Assembly (NCBI GenBank): GCA_027482245.1
Contig: JAIXWG010000061.1
Coordinates: 1 to 64,000 of the forward strand
Length of the DNA: 64,000 nucleotides
Direction: 5' to 3'
Origin: Acetobacteraceae bacterium
GTDB taxonomy: Bacteria; Pseudomonadota; Alphaproteobacteria; Acetobacterales; Acetobacteraceae
This document shows positions 52,893 to 61,235 of this stretch, one piece after another; the first letter of the stretch is position 1; each line of letters opens with the position of its first letter. The notes beneath the pieces were generated by a model that worked only from the letters and a program-made list of their open reading frames with translations, did no database searches and was not told the DNA's origin. The translations under genes and the position numbers were made by a program.

Positions 52893-54374
52893 ATGCCTGC
52901 ACGCACCCTGATTCAGTTCTTCCACTGGTACACGCCGGCGGATGGCAGCCTGTGGCGGGAGGTGGCGGGCAAGGCAGGCGACCTGGCCTCGATGGGCATC
53001 ACCGATGCCTGGCTGCCGCCGCCCGCCAAGGGCGCGTCCGGCGCCAATTCCGTGGGCTACGACACCTACGACCTCTTCGACCTCGGCGAGTTCGACCAGA
53101 AGGGGACGGTGCGCACGAAGTACGGCACGCGGGACGAGCTGGTCGCCGCCGCCAAGGCGCTGCGCGCGGCCGGGGTCGGCGTCATGCTCGACGTCGTCTT
53201 CAACCACAAGATGGGCGCCGATGAGACGGAGCGCGTGCGCGTCCGCCGCGCCAACCCCGACAACCGCGCGGAGATCGAGGAGGAGTCCTTCGAGGCCACC
53301 GCCCATACCCGCTTCACCTTCCCCGGCCGCGCCGGCCGGCATTCCGCCTTCATCTGGGATGCCCGCTGCTTCAGCGGCGTGGACCGGATCGAGGACCCGG
53401 GCGAGGACGGCGTCTTCAAGCTGGTCAACGATTACGGCGACGGCGAATGGAACACGGAAGTCGACCTGGAGAACGGCAATTTCGACTACCTCATGGGCTC
53501 CAACATCGAGATGCGGAACAACGCGGTCTGTGAGGAGCTGAAGTTCTGGGGCCGCTGGGTGGCGGAGCAGATGCCGGTCGATGGCTTCCGCCTCGACGCC
53601 GCCAAGCACATCCCCGCCTGGTTCTTCCGCGACTGGGTCGGCCACATGCGGGAGACGGTGAAGGAGGATTTGCTGGTCGTGGCAGAGTTCTGGCAGCCGG
53701 ACCTGCAGGCCAAGCGCACCTACCTCGACCGCGTGGACCGGCAGCTCATGCTGTTCGACGTGCCGCTGCACCACCGCTTCCACGATGCCTCCAAGGCCGG
53801 CGGGGATTTCGACCTGCGCACCATCTTCGACGGCACCCTGCTGCAGGAGATGCCGGAGCATGCGGTGACGATCGTCGCCAACCACGACACGCAGCCGCTG
53901 CAGGCGATGGAGGCCTCGGTCGAGCCCTGGTTCAAGCCGCTGGCCTATGCGCTGATCCTGCTGCGCGAACAGGGCATCCCCTGCGTCTTCCACCCCGACC
54001 TCTTCGGCGCGCGCTACCGCGATGTCGGCGGCGACGGGGAGGAGCATGAGGTGGAGATGCCCGCGATCGGCTGCCTGCCCGCGCTGATCGAGGCCCGGAT
54101 GCGCTACGCCAACGGCCCGCAGACGGACCTCTTCGACGACCCGCATGTGCTGGCCTTCATCCGCCACGGCACGGCGGAGGCGCCGGGCTGCGTCGTGATC
54201 CTCACCAACCGGGAGGAGGCGAGGAAGACCGTGGAACTCGGCCCCGACGCCGCCGGCGCCACCTTCCGCGACGTCCTCGGCCATTGCGAGGGGGAGATCG
54301 TCGCGGATGGGGAGGGGCGGCTGGAAGCCCGCGTCCCCGGCGGCAGCGTCAGCGTCTGGGTGCGCGCCGACTGA
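52893..54374 (+). CDS. Alpha-amylase, GH13 (intracellular AmyS-like)
   Basis: This 493-residue enzyme starts at ATG 52893, with GGAG in front, and has no signal peptide. The four GH13 regions are present: DVVFNH, DGFRLDAAKHI with nucleophile D235, the acid/base E265 in VVAEFWQPD, and NHDTQP with D332. The N-terminus (LIQFFHWYTPADGSLWREVA, ITDAWLPPPAKGASG) and the C-terminal beta-sandwich match the cytoplasmic alpha-amylases of the AmyS/Bacillus alpha-amylase type. It hydrolyses alpha-1,4-glucans such as glycogen. It follows the RTX gene by 65 bp with a hairpin between, so they may be separate transcripts. Confidence 0.93.
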   Translation: MPARTLIQFFHWYTPADGSLWREVAGKAGDLASMGITDAWLPPPAKGASGANSVGYDTYDLFDLGEFDQKGTVRTKYGTRDELVAAAKALRAAGVGVMLDVVFNHKMGADETERVRVRRANPDNRAEIEEESFEATAHTRFTFPGRAGRHSAFIWDARCFSGVDRIEDPGEDGVFKLVNDYGDGEWNTEVDLENGNFDYLMGSNIEMRNNAVCEELKFWGRWVAEQMPVDGFRLDAAKHIPAWFFRDWVGHMRETVKEDLLVVAEFWQPDLQAKRTYLDRVDRQLMLFDVPLHHRFHDASKAGGDFDLRTIFDGTLLQEMPEHAVTIVANHDTQPLQAMEASVEPWFKPLAYALILLREQGIPCVFHPDLFGARYRDVGGDGEEHEVEMPAIGCLPALIEARMRYANGPQTDLFDDPHVLAFIRHGTAEAPGCVVILTNREEARKTVELGPDAAGATFRDVLGHCEGEIVADGEGRLEARVPGGSVSVWVRAD

Positions 54375-54400
54375 AGCAGATACCTGCCCTCAAACGCCGG

Positions 54401-54456
54401 GCGCGCGCTTCGCGCGCTTGGCTCCGCCGGACTCCCGGCGGGCCGCATTTGCGGCC
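54401..54456. terminator. Cluster of three perfect hairpins between convergent genes
   Basis: Three adjacent 7-bp perfect stems occur: GCGCGCG/CGCGCGC (54401-54417), CCGCCGG/CCGGCGG (54424-54441) and GGCCGCA/TGCGGCC (54441-54456). They lie in the 137-bp gap between the amylase and EAL genes and likely terminate transcription from both sides. A fourth stem (GCGGGC/GCCCGC) touches the EAL stop codon near 54512. Confidence 0.6.
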
Positions 54457-54511
54457 TCGGCCGACGTGAAGAACGCCGGCCGCCATCGGACCACCGGAAA
54501 CGCCCGCGGGC

Positions 54512-55708
54512 TCAGCCCGCCAGGGCGACCGCCGCTGCCATCTCCACCGGCCGTCCCAGCAGGTAGCCCTGGCCCTTGCAGACGCCGAGCGCCTCCAGCG
54601 CCGCGCGCTCGGCCGGAGTCTCGATGCCCTCGGCCACGATCTGCGCCCCGGTCTCCTGCCCGAAGAAGCACAGCGCCGCGGCCAAAGCGCGCTTGGCCGG
54701 GTCGCTGTCCACGTCCCGCACCAGGCCCATGTCCAGCTTGATGATGTCCGGCCGCAGCTGGAGGATGTGCTGCATGCTGGAATAGCCCGCGCCGGCATCG
54801 TCGATCGCCAGCCGCACGCCGGTCGCGCGGATCGGCGCCAGCGCGTCCCGCAGCGCGCCGTAGTCGGCGACCTGCGCGTGCTCCGTCACCTCCAGCACCA
54901 GGCGCTTCGGGTCGAGGCCCTGGAACGCCTCCGGCAGCCCGCCGCCCAGGATCACGGGCGGGGATGCGTTGACGGAGACGAAGCAGCGCGAGGGCAGCAG
55001 GGCCAGGGCCTTCACGGCTTCCCGGATCACCGCGATCTCCAGCTCCTCCCCCAGCCCAGCGTCATGCGCCACGCCGAACCACTGGTCGGGGCTGCGATAG
55101 GGTTCGGGGGTGAAGCGGCACAGCGCCTCGAACCCCACCAGCGCGGCCGGGTTCAGCGTATGGATGGGCTGGTAGCGCGGGCTGAACAGGCCGCCGTCGA
55201 TCACCTGGCGCAGCTCCGCGCGCTTCAGGCGCAGCGCCTCGGCCTCCGCCACCTCCCGCGTGATCTCATGCGCCGCCATGTCGGCGAAGACGCGCATGAC
55301 CTGCAGGTCCCGCGGGTTCAGCGAGGCATTGGGGAAGGGGCTGAGGCAGCAGAACATGCCGTAGGGGGTGCCGTCCTCCAGCCGGATGGGCACGCTGACA
55401 TGGGCGCCGATCGGCACCTGCGCGGTGATCGGCATGGCCTGGCAGATCGGCTCCGCCGCCGTGTCCGGGATCAGTTCCGGCAGGCGGCCCGCCAGGATGT
55501 GCAGGCAGTAGACGTCCTCCAGCGGCCGCGAATCGCCGGGCTTGATCAGCGCCTCCAGCCCCGGGGCATCGACCTCCCGGAACACGGACAGGCCGTTCTC
55601 GAAGCGGGAGACATAGGCGACTTCCATGCCGAGGTGACGCCGCACGGATTGGAGGGCGCGCTGGATGCTGCTGCCCTGCCGGCCCGGGTTCATCAATCCG
55701 TCGAACAT
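54512..55708 (-). CDS. GAF-EAL cyclic-di-GMP phosphodiesterase
   Basis: This 398-residue cytoplasmic protein starts at ATG 55708. Residues about 15-150 form a GAF-like sensor (VAYVSRFENGLSVFREVDAP, HVSVPIRLEDGTPYGMFCCL). Residues about 170-395 are an EAL domain with the catalytic set present: GFEALCRF, FVSVNASP, LVLEVTEHA, LAIDDAGAGYSS, IIKLDMGLV, AEGIETPAE and GQGYLLGRP. It should therefore cleave c-di-GMP to pGpG and be regulated by the GAF domain. There is no GGDEF domain. The gene is a single unit on the minus strand. Confidence 0.92.
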   Translation of the reverse strand: MFDGLMNPGRQGSSIQRALQSVRRHLGMEVAYVSRFENGLSVFREVDAPGLEALIKPGDSRPLEDVYCLHILAGRLPELIPDTAAEPICQAMPITAQVPIGAHVSVPIRLEDGTPYGMFCCLSPFPNASLNPRDLQVMRVFADMAAHEITREVAEAEALRLKRAELRQVIDGGLFSPRYQPIHTLNPAALVGFEALCRFTPEPYRSPDQWFGVAHDAGLGEELEIAVIREAVKALALLPSRCFVSVNASPPVILGGGLPEAFQGLDPKRLVLEVTEHAQVADYGALRDALAPIRATGVRLAIDDAGAGYSSMQHILQLRPDIIKLDMGLVRDVDSDPAKRALAAALCFFGQETGAQIVAEGIETPAERAALEALGVCKGQGYLLGRPVEMAAAVALAG

Positions 55709-55811
55709 GCCGCTTCCGTTCCTTCATGCACCCGGCCGGGGGGACCGGCGCTGTTCCATCTGGCGGGCAGGGTGTGAAGGATGTGTTGCCGGTCCGGCGC
55801 AGGTCGCACGT

Positions 55812-56291
55812 TCAGGTTGAAAGGGCCGCCACCGTTGCCCCCAGCGCGCGGGCCGCATCCGCGGGGGCAACCAGCAACTGCAACCCGCGCCGCCCGCCAT
55901 TCACGACGATGTGCGCATGCGCTTCCGCGCTGGCATCCAGGAAGCAGCGCAGCCGCTTCTTCTGGCCGAAGGGGCTGATGCCGCCGACGACGTAGCCCGT
56001 CGCGCGTTCCGCCTTGGCGGGGGGCGCCATCTCCGCCCGCTTCGCGCCCGCCGCATTCGCCAGCGCCTTGAGGTTCAGCCGCGCGGGGGAGGGGATGGCG
56101 GCGCAGACCATCTCGCCCCCGTCCAGCACCGCGACCAGCGTCTTGAAGACGAGCGCGGGGTCCATGCCGAGCGCCTCCGCCGCCTGCAGCCCGATCGCCT
56201 CCGCATCCCCGTCATACTCGTATTCCAGCACCCGGAAGGGGATGCCCGCGGCTTCCGCCGCGCGGGTCGCGGGGGTGACCTTGCTGCTCAT
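55812..56291 (-). CDS. ybaK: Cys-tRNA(Pro)/Cys-tRNA(Cys) deacylase YbaK family
   Basis: This 159-residue editing protein of the YbaK/EbsC family removes cysteine from mischarged tRNA(Pro). Family motifs: RAAEAAGIPFRVLEYEYDGD, LGMDPALVFKTLVAVLDGG, AIPSPARLNLKALANAAGAK, the conserved Lys in this segment and VGGISPFGQKKRLRCFLDAS near the C-terminus. Length is as expected. ATG 56291 directly follows the stop of the Bug gene upstream, so the two are cotranscribed, probably by chance of compact gene order. Confidence 0.95.
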   Translation of the reverse strand: MSSKVTPATRAAEAAGIPFRVLEYEYDGDAEAIGLQAAEALGMDPALVFKTLVAVLDGGEMVCAAIPSPARLNLKALANAAGAKRAEMAPPAKAERATGYVVGGISPFGQKKRLRCFLDASAEAHAHIVVNGGRRGLQLLVAPADAARALGATVAALST

Positions 56292-57266
56292 TCACTCCAC
56301 CCGGATGTTGGCCGCCGTCGCCACGGCCTTCCAGCGCGCCAGGTCGGCCTGCAGGAAGCGGTCGGCGGAGGCCGCGTCGCCGCTGCCGGGGCGGGCACCC
56401 TCCGTCGCCAAGTAGTTGGCCAGCCGCGGGTCGGCCAGCGCCTCGTTCGCCGTGGCGTTGATGATGGTACGGACCTCCGCCGGCAGGCCGCGCCGGGCGA
56501 GCAGGCCCCACCAGATGCCCGCCTCGTAGTTCGGCAGGCCGGATTCGCGCGGCGTCGGCGCCGCGGGGCCGCCGGCCGGCCGCTGTTCCGATGTCCAGCC
56601 CAGCACCTTCACCCGACCGCCCTGGATGACCCCGGCGGCGGAGGGCATGGTGGTGAAGATCAGCTGGATGGTCCCCGCCACCAGATCCGTCGTCGCCGGC
56701 CCCATGCCGCGATAGGGCACATGCGACATCTGCAGGCCACCGGCCTCCCGCGCGAACAGCTCCGTCGCCAGCTGGTTGATGCTGCCGGGGCCGGAGGAGC
56801 CGTAATCGACCTTGCCCGGATTGGCGCGGATGTAGGTGACGGCCTCCGCCAGATTGTTCGCGGGGAAGCTGGGTGCCGCGATCACGACCAGCGGCGCGGT
56901 GGCCAGCAGGGCCACCATCTCGAAATCCTGGGCGGCGTCATAGGCCGTGCGCTGCACCGCGGCGCTGGTGGAGAAGGTGGAGGAGGTGACCATCAGCACC
57001 TGGCCATCCGCCGGCGCGCGCGCGACCTCCACCGATCCGATGGTGCTGCCCGCGCCCGGCTTGTTGTCGATGACGAAGGGCTGCCCGAGCCGGCGCTGCA
57101 TGATCTCCGCCAGCGGCCGCGCCACCGCGTCGTTGCTGCCGCCGGGCGGGTAGGGGACGACGATGCGCACGGGGCGCTGCGGCCAGGCGGCGGATTGCGC
57201 CAGCGTGGGCGCGGGCAGGGCGGGGATGGCGGCAAGCGTCAGCATCGCGCGGCGGCGGAGCATCAT
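56292..57266 (-). CDS. TctC/Bug-family periplasmic substrate-binding protein
   Basis: This 324-residue secreted binding protein starts at ATG 57266 with GAGGAGGAAAC upstream. A much longer in-frame extension was rejected, because the extra residues lack family likeness and overlap the divergent hydrolase. The signal peptide is MMLRRRAMLTLAAIPALPAP with cleavage near TLAQS. Motifs: VRIVVPYPPGGSNDAVARPL, FVIDNKPGAGSTIGSVEVAR, APADGQVLMVTSSTF, HVPYRGMGPATTDLVAGTI. It has no TctA/TctB neighbours and is divergent from the secreted alpha/beta hydrolase. Confidence 0.93.
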   Translation of the reverse strand: MMLRRRAMLTLAAIPALPAPTLAQSAAWPQRPVRIVVPYPPGGSNDAVARPLAEIMQRRLGQPFVIDNKPGAGSTIGSVEVARAPADGQVLMVTSSTFSTSAAVQRTAYDAAQDFEMVALLATAPLVVIAAPSFPANNLAEAVTYIRANPGKVDYGSSGPGSINQLATELFAREAGGLQMSHVPYRGMGPATTDLVAGTIQLIFTTMPSAAGVIQGGRVKVLGWTSEQRPAGGPAAPTPRESGLPNYEAGIWWGLLARRGLPAEVRTIINATANEALADPRLANYLATEGARPGSGDAASADRFLQADLARWKAVATAANIRVE

Positions 57267-57389
57267 GGTGTTTCCTCCTCGGTCGCCGGCATTGTCGCGC
57301 CGACCATGCGCGCCCGCCAATCCCCCAAGGCTTCCCACCCGGCAGCGGCGGGAGGATGCTGCGCGCCGACTCCTGGGGAAGGGAAACGC

Positions 57390-58436
57390 ATGACGATCAC
57401 GGGATGGCGCGCGCTGCTGGCCGGCGCGGCGATGCTGGGCGCGGGCATCGCGCCAGGGCGCGTGGAAGCGCAGGTGACGGGCCCGATCACGCTGGAACGC
57501 TTCGGCTCCTTCCATGTCGGCGGGCGGCTGGTGGAGCTGTCGGGCCGGCCGGTGCGCGAATACCTGCCGACCGTCGGCGGCGCGCCGCTGCGCATCGACC
57601 CCAACGGCACGCATGTGGTGGGCCAGATGTATGCCCGCTTCATGGTCCCCGCGACGCAGCGCGGCACCGCGCCCCTCATGCTGTGGCACGGCGCCTACCT
57701 GACCGGCGTGACCTATGAGAACACGCCGGATGGGCGTGAGGGATGGGAGCACTTCTTCCTCCGCCGCGGCTGGACCACCTATGTGACGGATGCCGTGGAG
57801 CGCGGCCGGAGCGGCGCGGCCATGTCGCCCGAGATCTACCCGCCGCCGCTGCACCTGCCGACCGCCAACCCGTGGGAGCGCTTCCGCATCGGCGATGGCG
57901 CGGGGTCGCATGCCCGCGGCACGGTGCTGCCGGGCAACCAGTTCCCGACCGACGCCGCCAGCTACATGAACTTCATGCGCCAGGTCGTCGCCCGCTACCT
58001 GGAGACGGATGAGGACGTCATCGCCGCCTATATCGCGCTGCTGGAACGCACCGGGCCTTCCATCGTCATCGCCCACAGCCAGGGCGGCGCCTTCGCCTGG
58101 CAGGTGGCGCAGCGGCGGCCCGACCTGTTCCGCGCGCTGGTGCTGGTGGAGCCCGCCGGCACGGGCGTGATGGCGGAAGCGGCCAAGCTCCGCGCCATCC
58201 CGCAGCTGCTCGTGTATGGCGACTATGTGGACGCCGATCCGCGCTGGTCCGTCATCCGCACCAATGCCCGCCGCTTCGCGGCGGCGGTGCGGGAGGCCGG
58301 CGGCACAGTGGAGGATGTGGACCTGCCGTCCCGCGGCATCCGCGGCAACAGCCACATGGTGATGATGGACCGCAACGGGGATGAGGTCGCGGGCCTGATC
58401 CAGGACTGGCTGGCGGCGCAGGGCCTGCATCGCTGA
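57390..58436 (+). CDS. Secreted alpha/beta hydrolase
   Basis: This 348-residue protein starts at ATG 57390 after GGGGAAGGGAAA. The N-terminus (ITGWRALLAGAAMLGAGIAP, RVEAQ) is a signal peptide, so the enzyme acts in the periplasm or outside. The nucleophile elbow is IVIAHSQGGAFAWQV, the oxyanion side LMLWHGAYLTGVTYEN and the His probably lies in RGIRGNSHMVMMDRN. It is longer than simple esterases because of an insert around residues 110-190. It may be an esterase. The end overlaps the putative N-terminus of the next gene. Confidence 0.85.
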   Translation: MTITGWRALLAGAAMLGAGIAPGRVEAQVTGPITLERFGSFHVGGRLVELSGRPVREYLPTVGGAPLRIDPNGTHVVGQMYARFMVPATQRGTAPLMLWHGAYLTGVTYENTPDGREGWEHFFLRRGWTTYVTDAVERGRSGAAMSPEIYPPPLHLPTANPWERFRIGDGAGSHARGTVLPGNQFPTDAASYMNFMRQVVARYLETDEDVIAAYIALLERTGPSIVIAHSQGGAFAWQVAQRRPDLFRALVLVEPAGTGVMAEAAKLRAIPQLLVYGDYVDADPRWSVIRTNARRFAAAVREAGGTVEDVDLPSRGIRGNSHMVMMDRNGDEVAGLIQDWLAAQGLHR

Positions 58437-58486
58437 ACGCCCCTTCACGCTTCCCCTGGGCGCTGATCGCGGCGGCATGCCTTGCC

Positions 58487-59599
58487 ATGTTCGCCGCCTC
58501 CGCCAGCGGGACGACGCGCGCGCCCTTCCTGATCGACATGGCGCGGGACCTGGCCGCGAGCCTGACGCTGACGGCCAATGTCATGGCCTTCACCTCCGTC
58601 GCCTGGGGCGCCTCCTCCCTCGCGGCCGGGGCGCTGTCGGACCGCTTCGGGCGGCGGCCCTTCCTGGTGCTGGGGCCGACGGGGCTGGCGCTCGGCACCA
58701 TGGGGGTGGCGGTGTCCGAGAGCTTCCTGGGCGTCGCGGTCTGCGCGACGCTCGCCGGCGCCTCCGCCGGCACGGCGACGGGCGCGCTGATGGCGGAGGT
58801 TTCCTCCCGCGTGCCGGACCGGCAGCGCGGCCGGGCGCTGGGCTGGGTGATCGCGGGGCAGTCCATGGCGCTGCTGGTCGGCGTGCCGGCGGCGGCCTGG
58901 ATCGGCGGCACCATCGGCTGGCGGGGCGTGAACTGGTGCGTGGCGGCGGTGACGCTGCTGGCGGCAGCGGGCCTTTTCGCCACCACCGCGCGGCCGGCGC
59001 CGGCGCCGCCGGGTGGCCGCAAGCCCTCCGGCGGCTATCGCGCGGCGATGACGCCGCCGGTGCTGCGGCTGCTGGCGATGGGGGTGGCGGAGCGCAGCTG
59101 CTACGGCCTGGCCGTCGTCTTCTTCGCCACCTTCCTGCAGGCGACCTACCAGGCGCCCCTGCCGACGCTGGCGCTGCCGCTCGCCATCTTCGCGCTGGGC
59201 ACCATCCTCGGCACCATCGCGGGCGGGCAGCTGGCGGACCGGCTGCCGGACCGGCGCGTGACCTTCGCGGGCGCCATGCTCGCGGCCTCCGCCATCGCGG
59301 TGCCGCTGTTCCTGTGGACGGGCGGCATGGCGGGATCGGTCGCGCTCGGCTTTGCCTTCGTCTTCTGCGCCGCCGTCGCCAGGCCTTCGCTGATGGCGGC
59401 GCTGGCCAATGTGCCGGACGAGGTGCGTGGCACCGTGCTCGGCCTGAACGTCACCAGCGCTTCCTTCGGCTGGCTCTTCGCGGCCTCCCTCGGCGGGCTG
59501 GTCATCGCGACCTTCGGCTTTGCCGGCTTCGCGCCGCTGGCGGCCGGCTTCGGCGTGCTGGGCGCGGTGCTGGCGCTGGCGGGGCGCCGTTCAGCGTGA
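58487..59599 (+). CDS. MFS transporter
   Basis: This protein has 370 residues from ATG 58487. The family motif GALSDRFGRRPFLVLGP follows helix 2, and the second-half equivalent is GGQLADRLPDRRV. Eleven to twelve hydrophobic segments are visible. The ATG lies inside the expected first helix: the in-frame codons upstream read FPWALIAAACLA, which completes that helix, and the only in-frame candidate start there is a CTG at 58433 overlapping the previous stop. The real start may therefore be non-standard. The substrate is unknown. It ends with a 9-bp convergent overlap with the family-5 binding protein gene. Confidence 0.8.
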   Translation: MFAASASGTTRAPFLIDMARDLAASLTLTANVMAFTSVAWGASSLAAGALSDRFGRRPFLVLGPTGLALGTMGVAVSESFLGVAVCATLAGASAGTATGALMAEVSSRVPDRQRGRALGWVIAGQSMALLVGVPAAAWIGGTIGWRGVNWCVAAVTLLAAAGLFATTARPAPAPPGGRKPSGGYRAAMTPPVLRLLAMGVAERSCYGLAVVFFATFLQATYQAPLPTLALPLAIFALGTILGTIAGGQLADRLPDRRVTFAGAMLAASAIAVPLFLWTGGMAGSVALGFAFVFCAAVARPSLMAALANVPDEVRGTVLGLNVTSASFGWLFAASLGGLVIATFGFAGFAPLAAGFGVLGAVLALAGRRSA

Positions 59600-61150
59600 C
59601 AGCCGCGCCTGCGTGATCCGCGTGTAGTCGTAGCCCGTCGCCTCATAGGTGACGCCGCGGCGGGACGCCCAGAAATTCGTCATCTGGTAGAGCGGGATGA
59701 TGCCCACATCGCCCATCGCCATCGCCACGGCTTCCCGCAGCATGGCGTCGCGCTGGCCGTCATCCAGCGTCGTCAGGGCGCGGTCCGTCAGCGCATCCAG
59801 CGCCGGGTTGGAATAGCCGGACCGGTTGAAGGCGCCGGTCAGCTTCTCCCGGCTGTAGGTGTTGAACAGGTTCACCAGCGCATAGCCCGCATGGGTCTGG
59901 CTGGCCCAGCCGAACATGGACATGGCGTAGTCGAGGTTTGCGGCCCGCGCGGCATAGGCGGCGAAGGGCACGGCCTCCACCTGCGTCTGCACGCCGATCC
60001 GCGTCCACATCTGCCCGATCGCCTGCGCCGCGATGCTGTCGGTCGGCCGCGACGTGGCGGAGACATGGACCGTGATGCGGAAGCCCTGGGGGTAGCCGGC
60101 CTCCGCCAGCAGGCGCCGCGCGCGTTCGGGATCGAAGGCGGGCACGGGGACGTCCGGGTTGTAGGCAGGGGAGAAGGAGGGCATCCACTGCCCGTTCGGC
60201 ACCGCCGTGTTCTGCATCACGCGGTCCGCCAGCCCCGCGCGGTTGATGGCGATGGACAGCGCCTGGCGCACGCGCTGGTCGCGCAGCGGGTTGCGGGGCA
60301 GGGGGCGGCCTTCATTGTCCGTCACGAAGGGCGCGATCTCCGCCGCCTGGTTCGGCGCCAGGTAGATCAGCCGCATGCCCTGGCGCGAATGGACGGCGAA
60401 GCGCGCGTCGGACTGCAGGCGCGGCAGGTCGTTCGGCGATGGCGTGTCGATCAGGTCCACCGTGCCGGACAGCAGCGCCGCCGTGCGCGCCGCGGCATTC
60501 GGCAGGTACTTGATGATGGCGCTGTCCCAGTCCGGCTTCGGGCCCCACCAATCCTCGTTCCGCACCAGCTCCGTCTGCTCATTCGTGGAGTAGCGCACCA
60601 GGCGATAGGGGCCGGTGCCGATGGCGGCGCGGCCGCTGTTGTAGTCCTCCGTCGTCGCACCCTCGCCCGCGTGGCGGGAGACGATGGCGAGGCCCGACAT
60701 GTCCACCGCCAGGTTCGGCGCCGGGCCGTTGGTGTGCAGGCGCAGCGTCAGCGCATCCACCACCTCCACCCGCGTGATCGGGCGGACGGAGCCGCCATAG
60801 CCGCCCGTCGTGTTCGGCACGTTGGGCGCGCGCTGGATCGTGAAGGCCACGTCGTCCGCGGTGAAGGGGCGCCCATCCGTCCAGCGGACATTCGGGCGCA
60901 GCTTCACCTCCCACACCGTCTCCGCGATCGGGCGCCAGGACAGCGCCAGCCCCGGCGCCAGCGAGACATCCGGCGTCAGCAGGAACAGCGTGTCGAAGAG
61001 GTTGTAGGTGAGGGTGTGGGTCGAGGTGCCGTTGTGGAAATGCGGATCGACCGAGGTCGGCGCCGCGCTGACGCCGATGGTCAGGCGTTGCGCCATGGCC
61101 GGGCTCGCCGCCAGCATGAGGGCCACCGCGCCGCGAAGGATCGTCTTCAT
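59591..61150 (-). CDS. ABC transporter substrate-binding protein, family 5 (peptide type)
   Basis: This 519-residue secreted binding protein starts at ATG 61150 (a GTG directly before it is possible). The signal peptide MKTILRGAVALMLAASPAMA is followed by the mature N-terminus QRLTIGVSAAPTSVDPHFHN. Blocks: VWEVKLRPNVRWTDGRPFTA, DDVAFTIQRAPNVPN, AAIGTGPYRLVRYSTNEQTE, DQRVRQALSIAINRAGLADR and ERARRLLAEAGYPQGF. It would bind oligopeptides or other organic solutes. No permease or ATPase gene is adjacent. Confidence 0.93.
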   Translation of the reverse strand: MKTILRGAVALMLAASPAMAQRLTIGVSAAPTSVDPHFHNGTSTHTLTYNLFDTLFLLTPDVSLAPGLALSWRPIAETVWEVKLRPNVRWTDGRPFTADDVAFTIQRAPNVPNTTGGYGGSVRPITRVEVVDALTLRLHTNGPAPNLAVDMSGLAIVSRHAGEGATTEDYNSGRAAIGTGPYRLVRYSTNEQTELVRNEDWWGPKPDWDSAIIKYLPNAAARTAALLSGTVDLIDTPSPNDLPRLQSDARFAVHSRQGMRLIYLAPNQAAEIAPFVTDNEGRPLPRNPLRDQRVRQALSIAINRAGLADRVMQNTAVPNGQWMPSFSPAYNPDVPVPAFDPERARRLLAEAGYPQGFRITVHVSATSRPTDSIAAQAIGQMWTRIGVQTQVEAVPFAAYAARAANLDYAMSMFGWASQTHAGYALVNLFNTYSREKLTGAFNRSGYSNPALDALTDRALTTLDDGQRDAMLREAVAMAMGDVGIIPLYQMTNFWASRRGVTYEATGYDYTRITQARLSR

Positions 61151-61235
61151 CACCTGCTCCCGACCTGCGTCGCGGGCAGCATGGCATGCGGCATGGCCCT
61201 TCGATACAGTCCCGTGCAGGGCAGGAGGAAACGCG

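Noticed and set aside
57267-58478. Possible 400-residue N-terminal extension of the Bug gene at 56292
   Set aside because: The extension has no family likeness and lies opposite the secreted hydrolase. A good ribosome binding site and a signal peptide mark the start at 57266.
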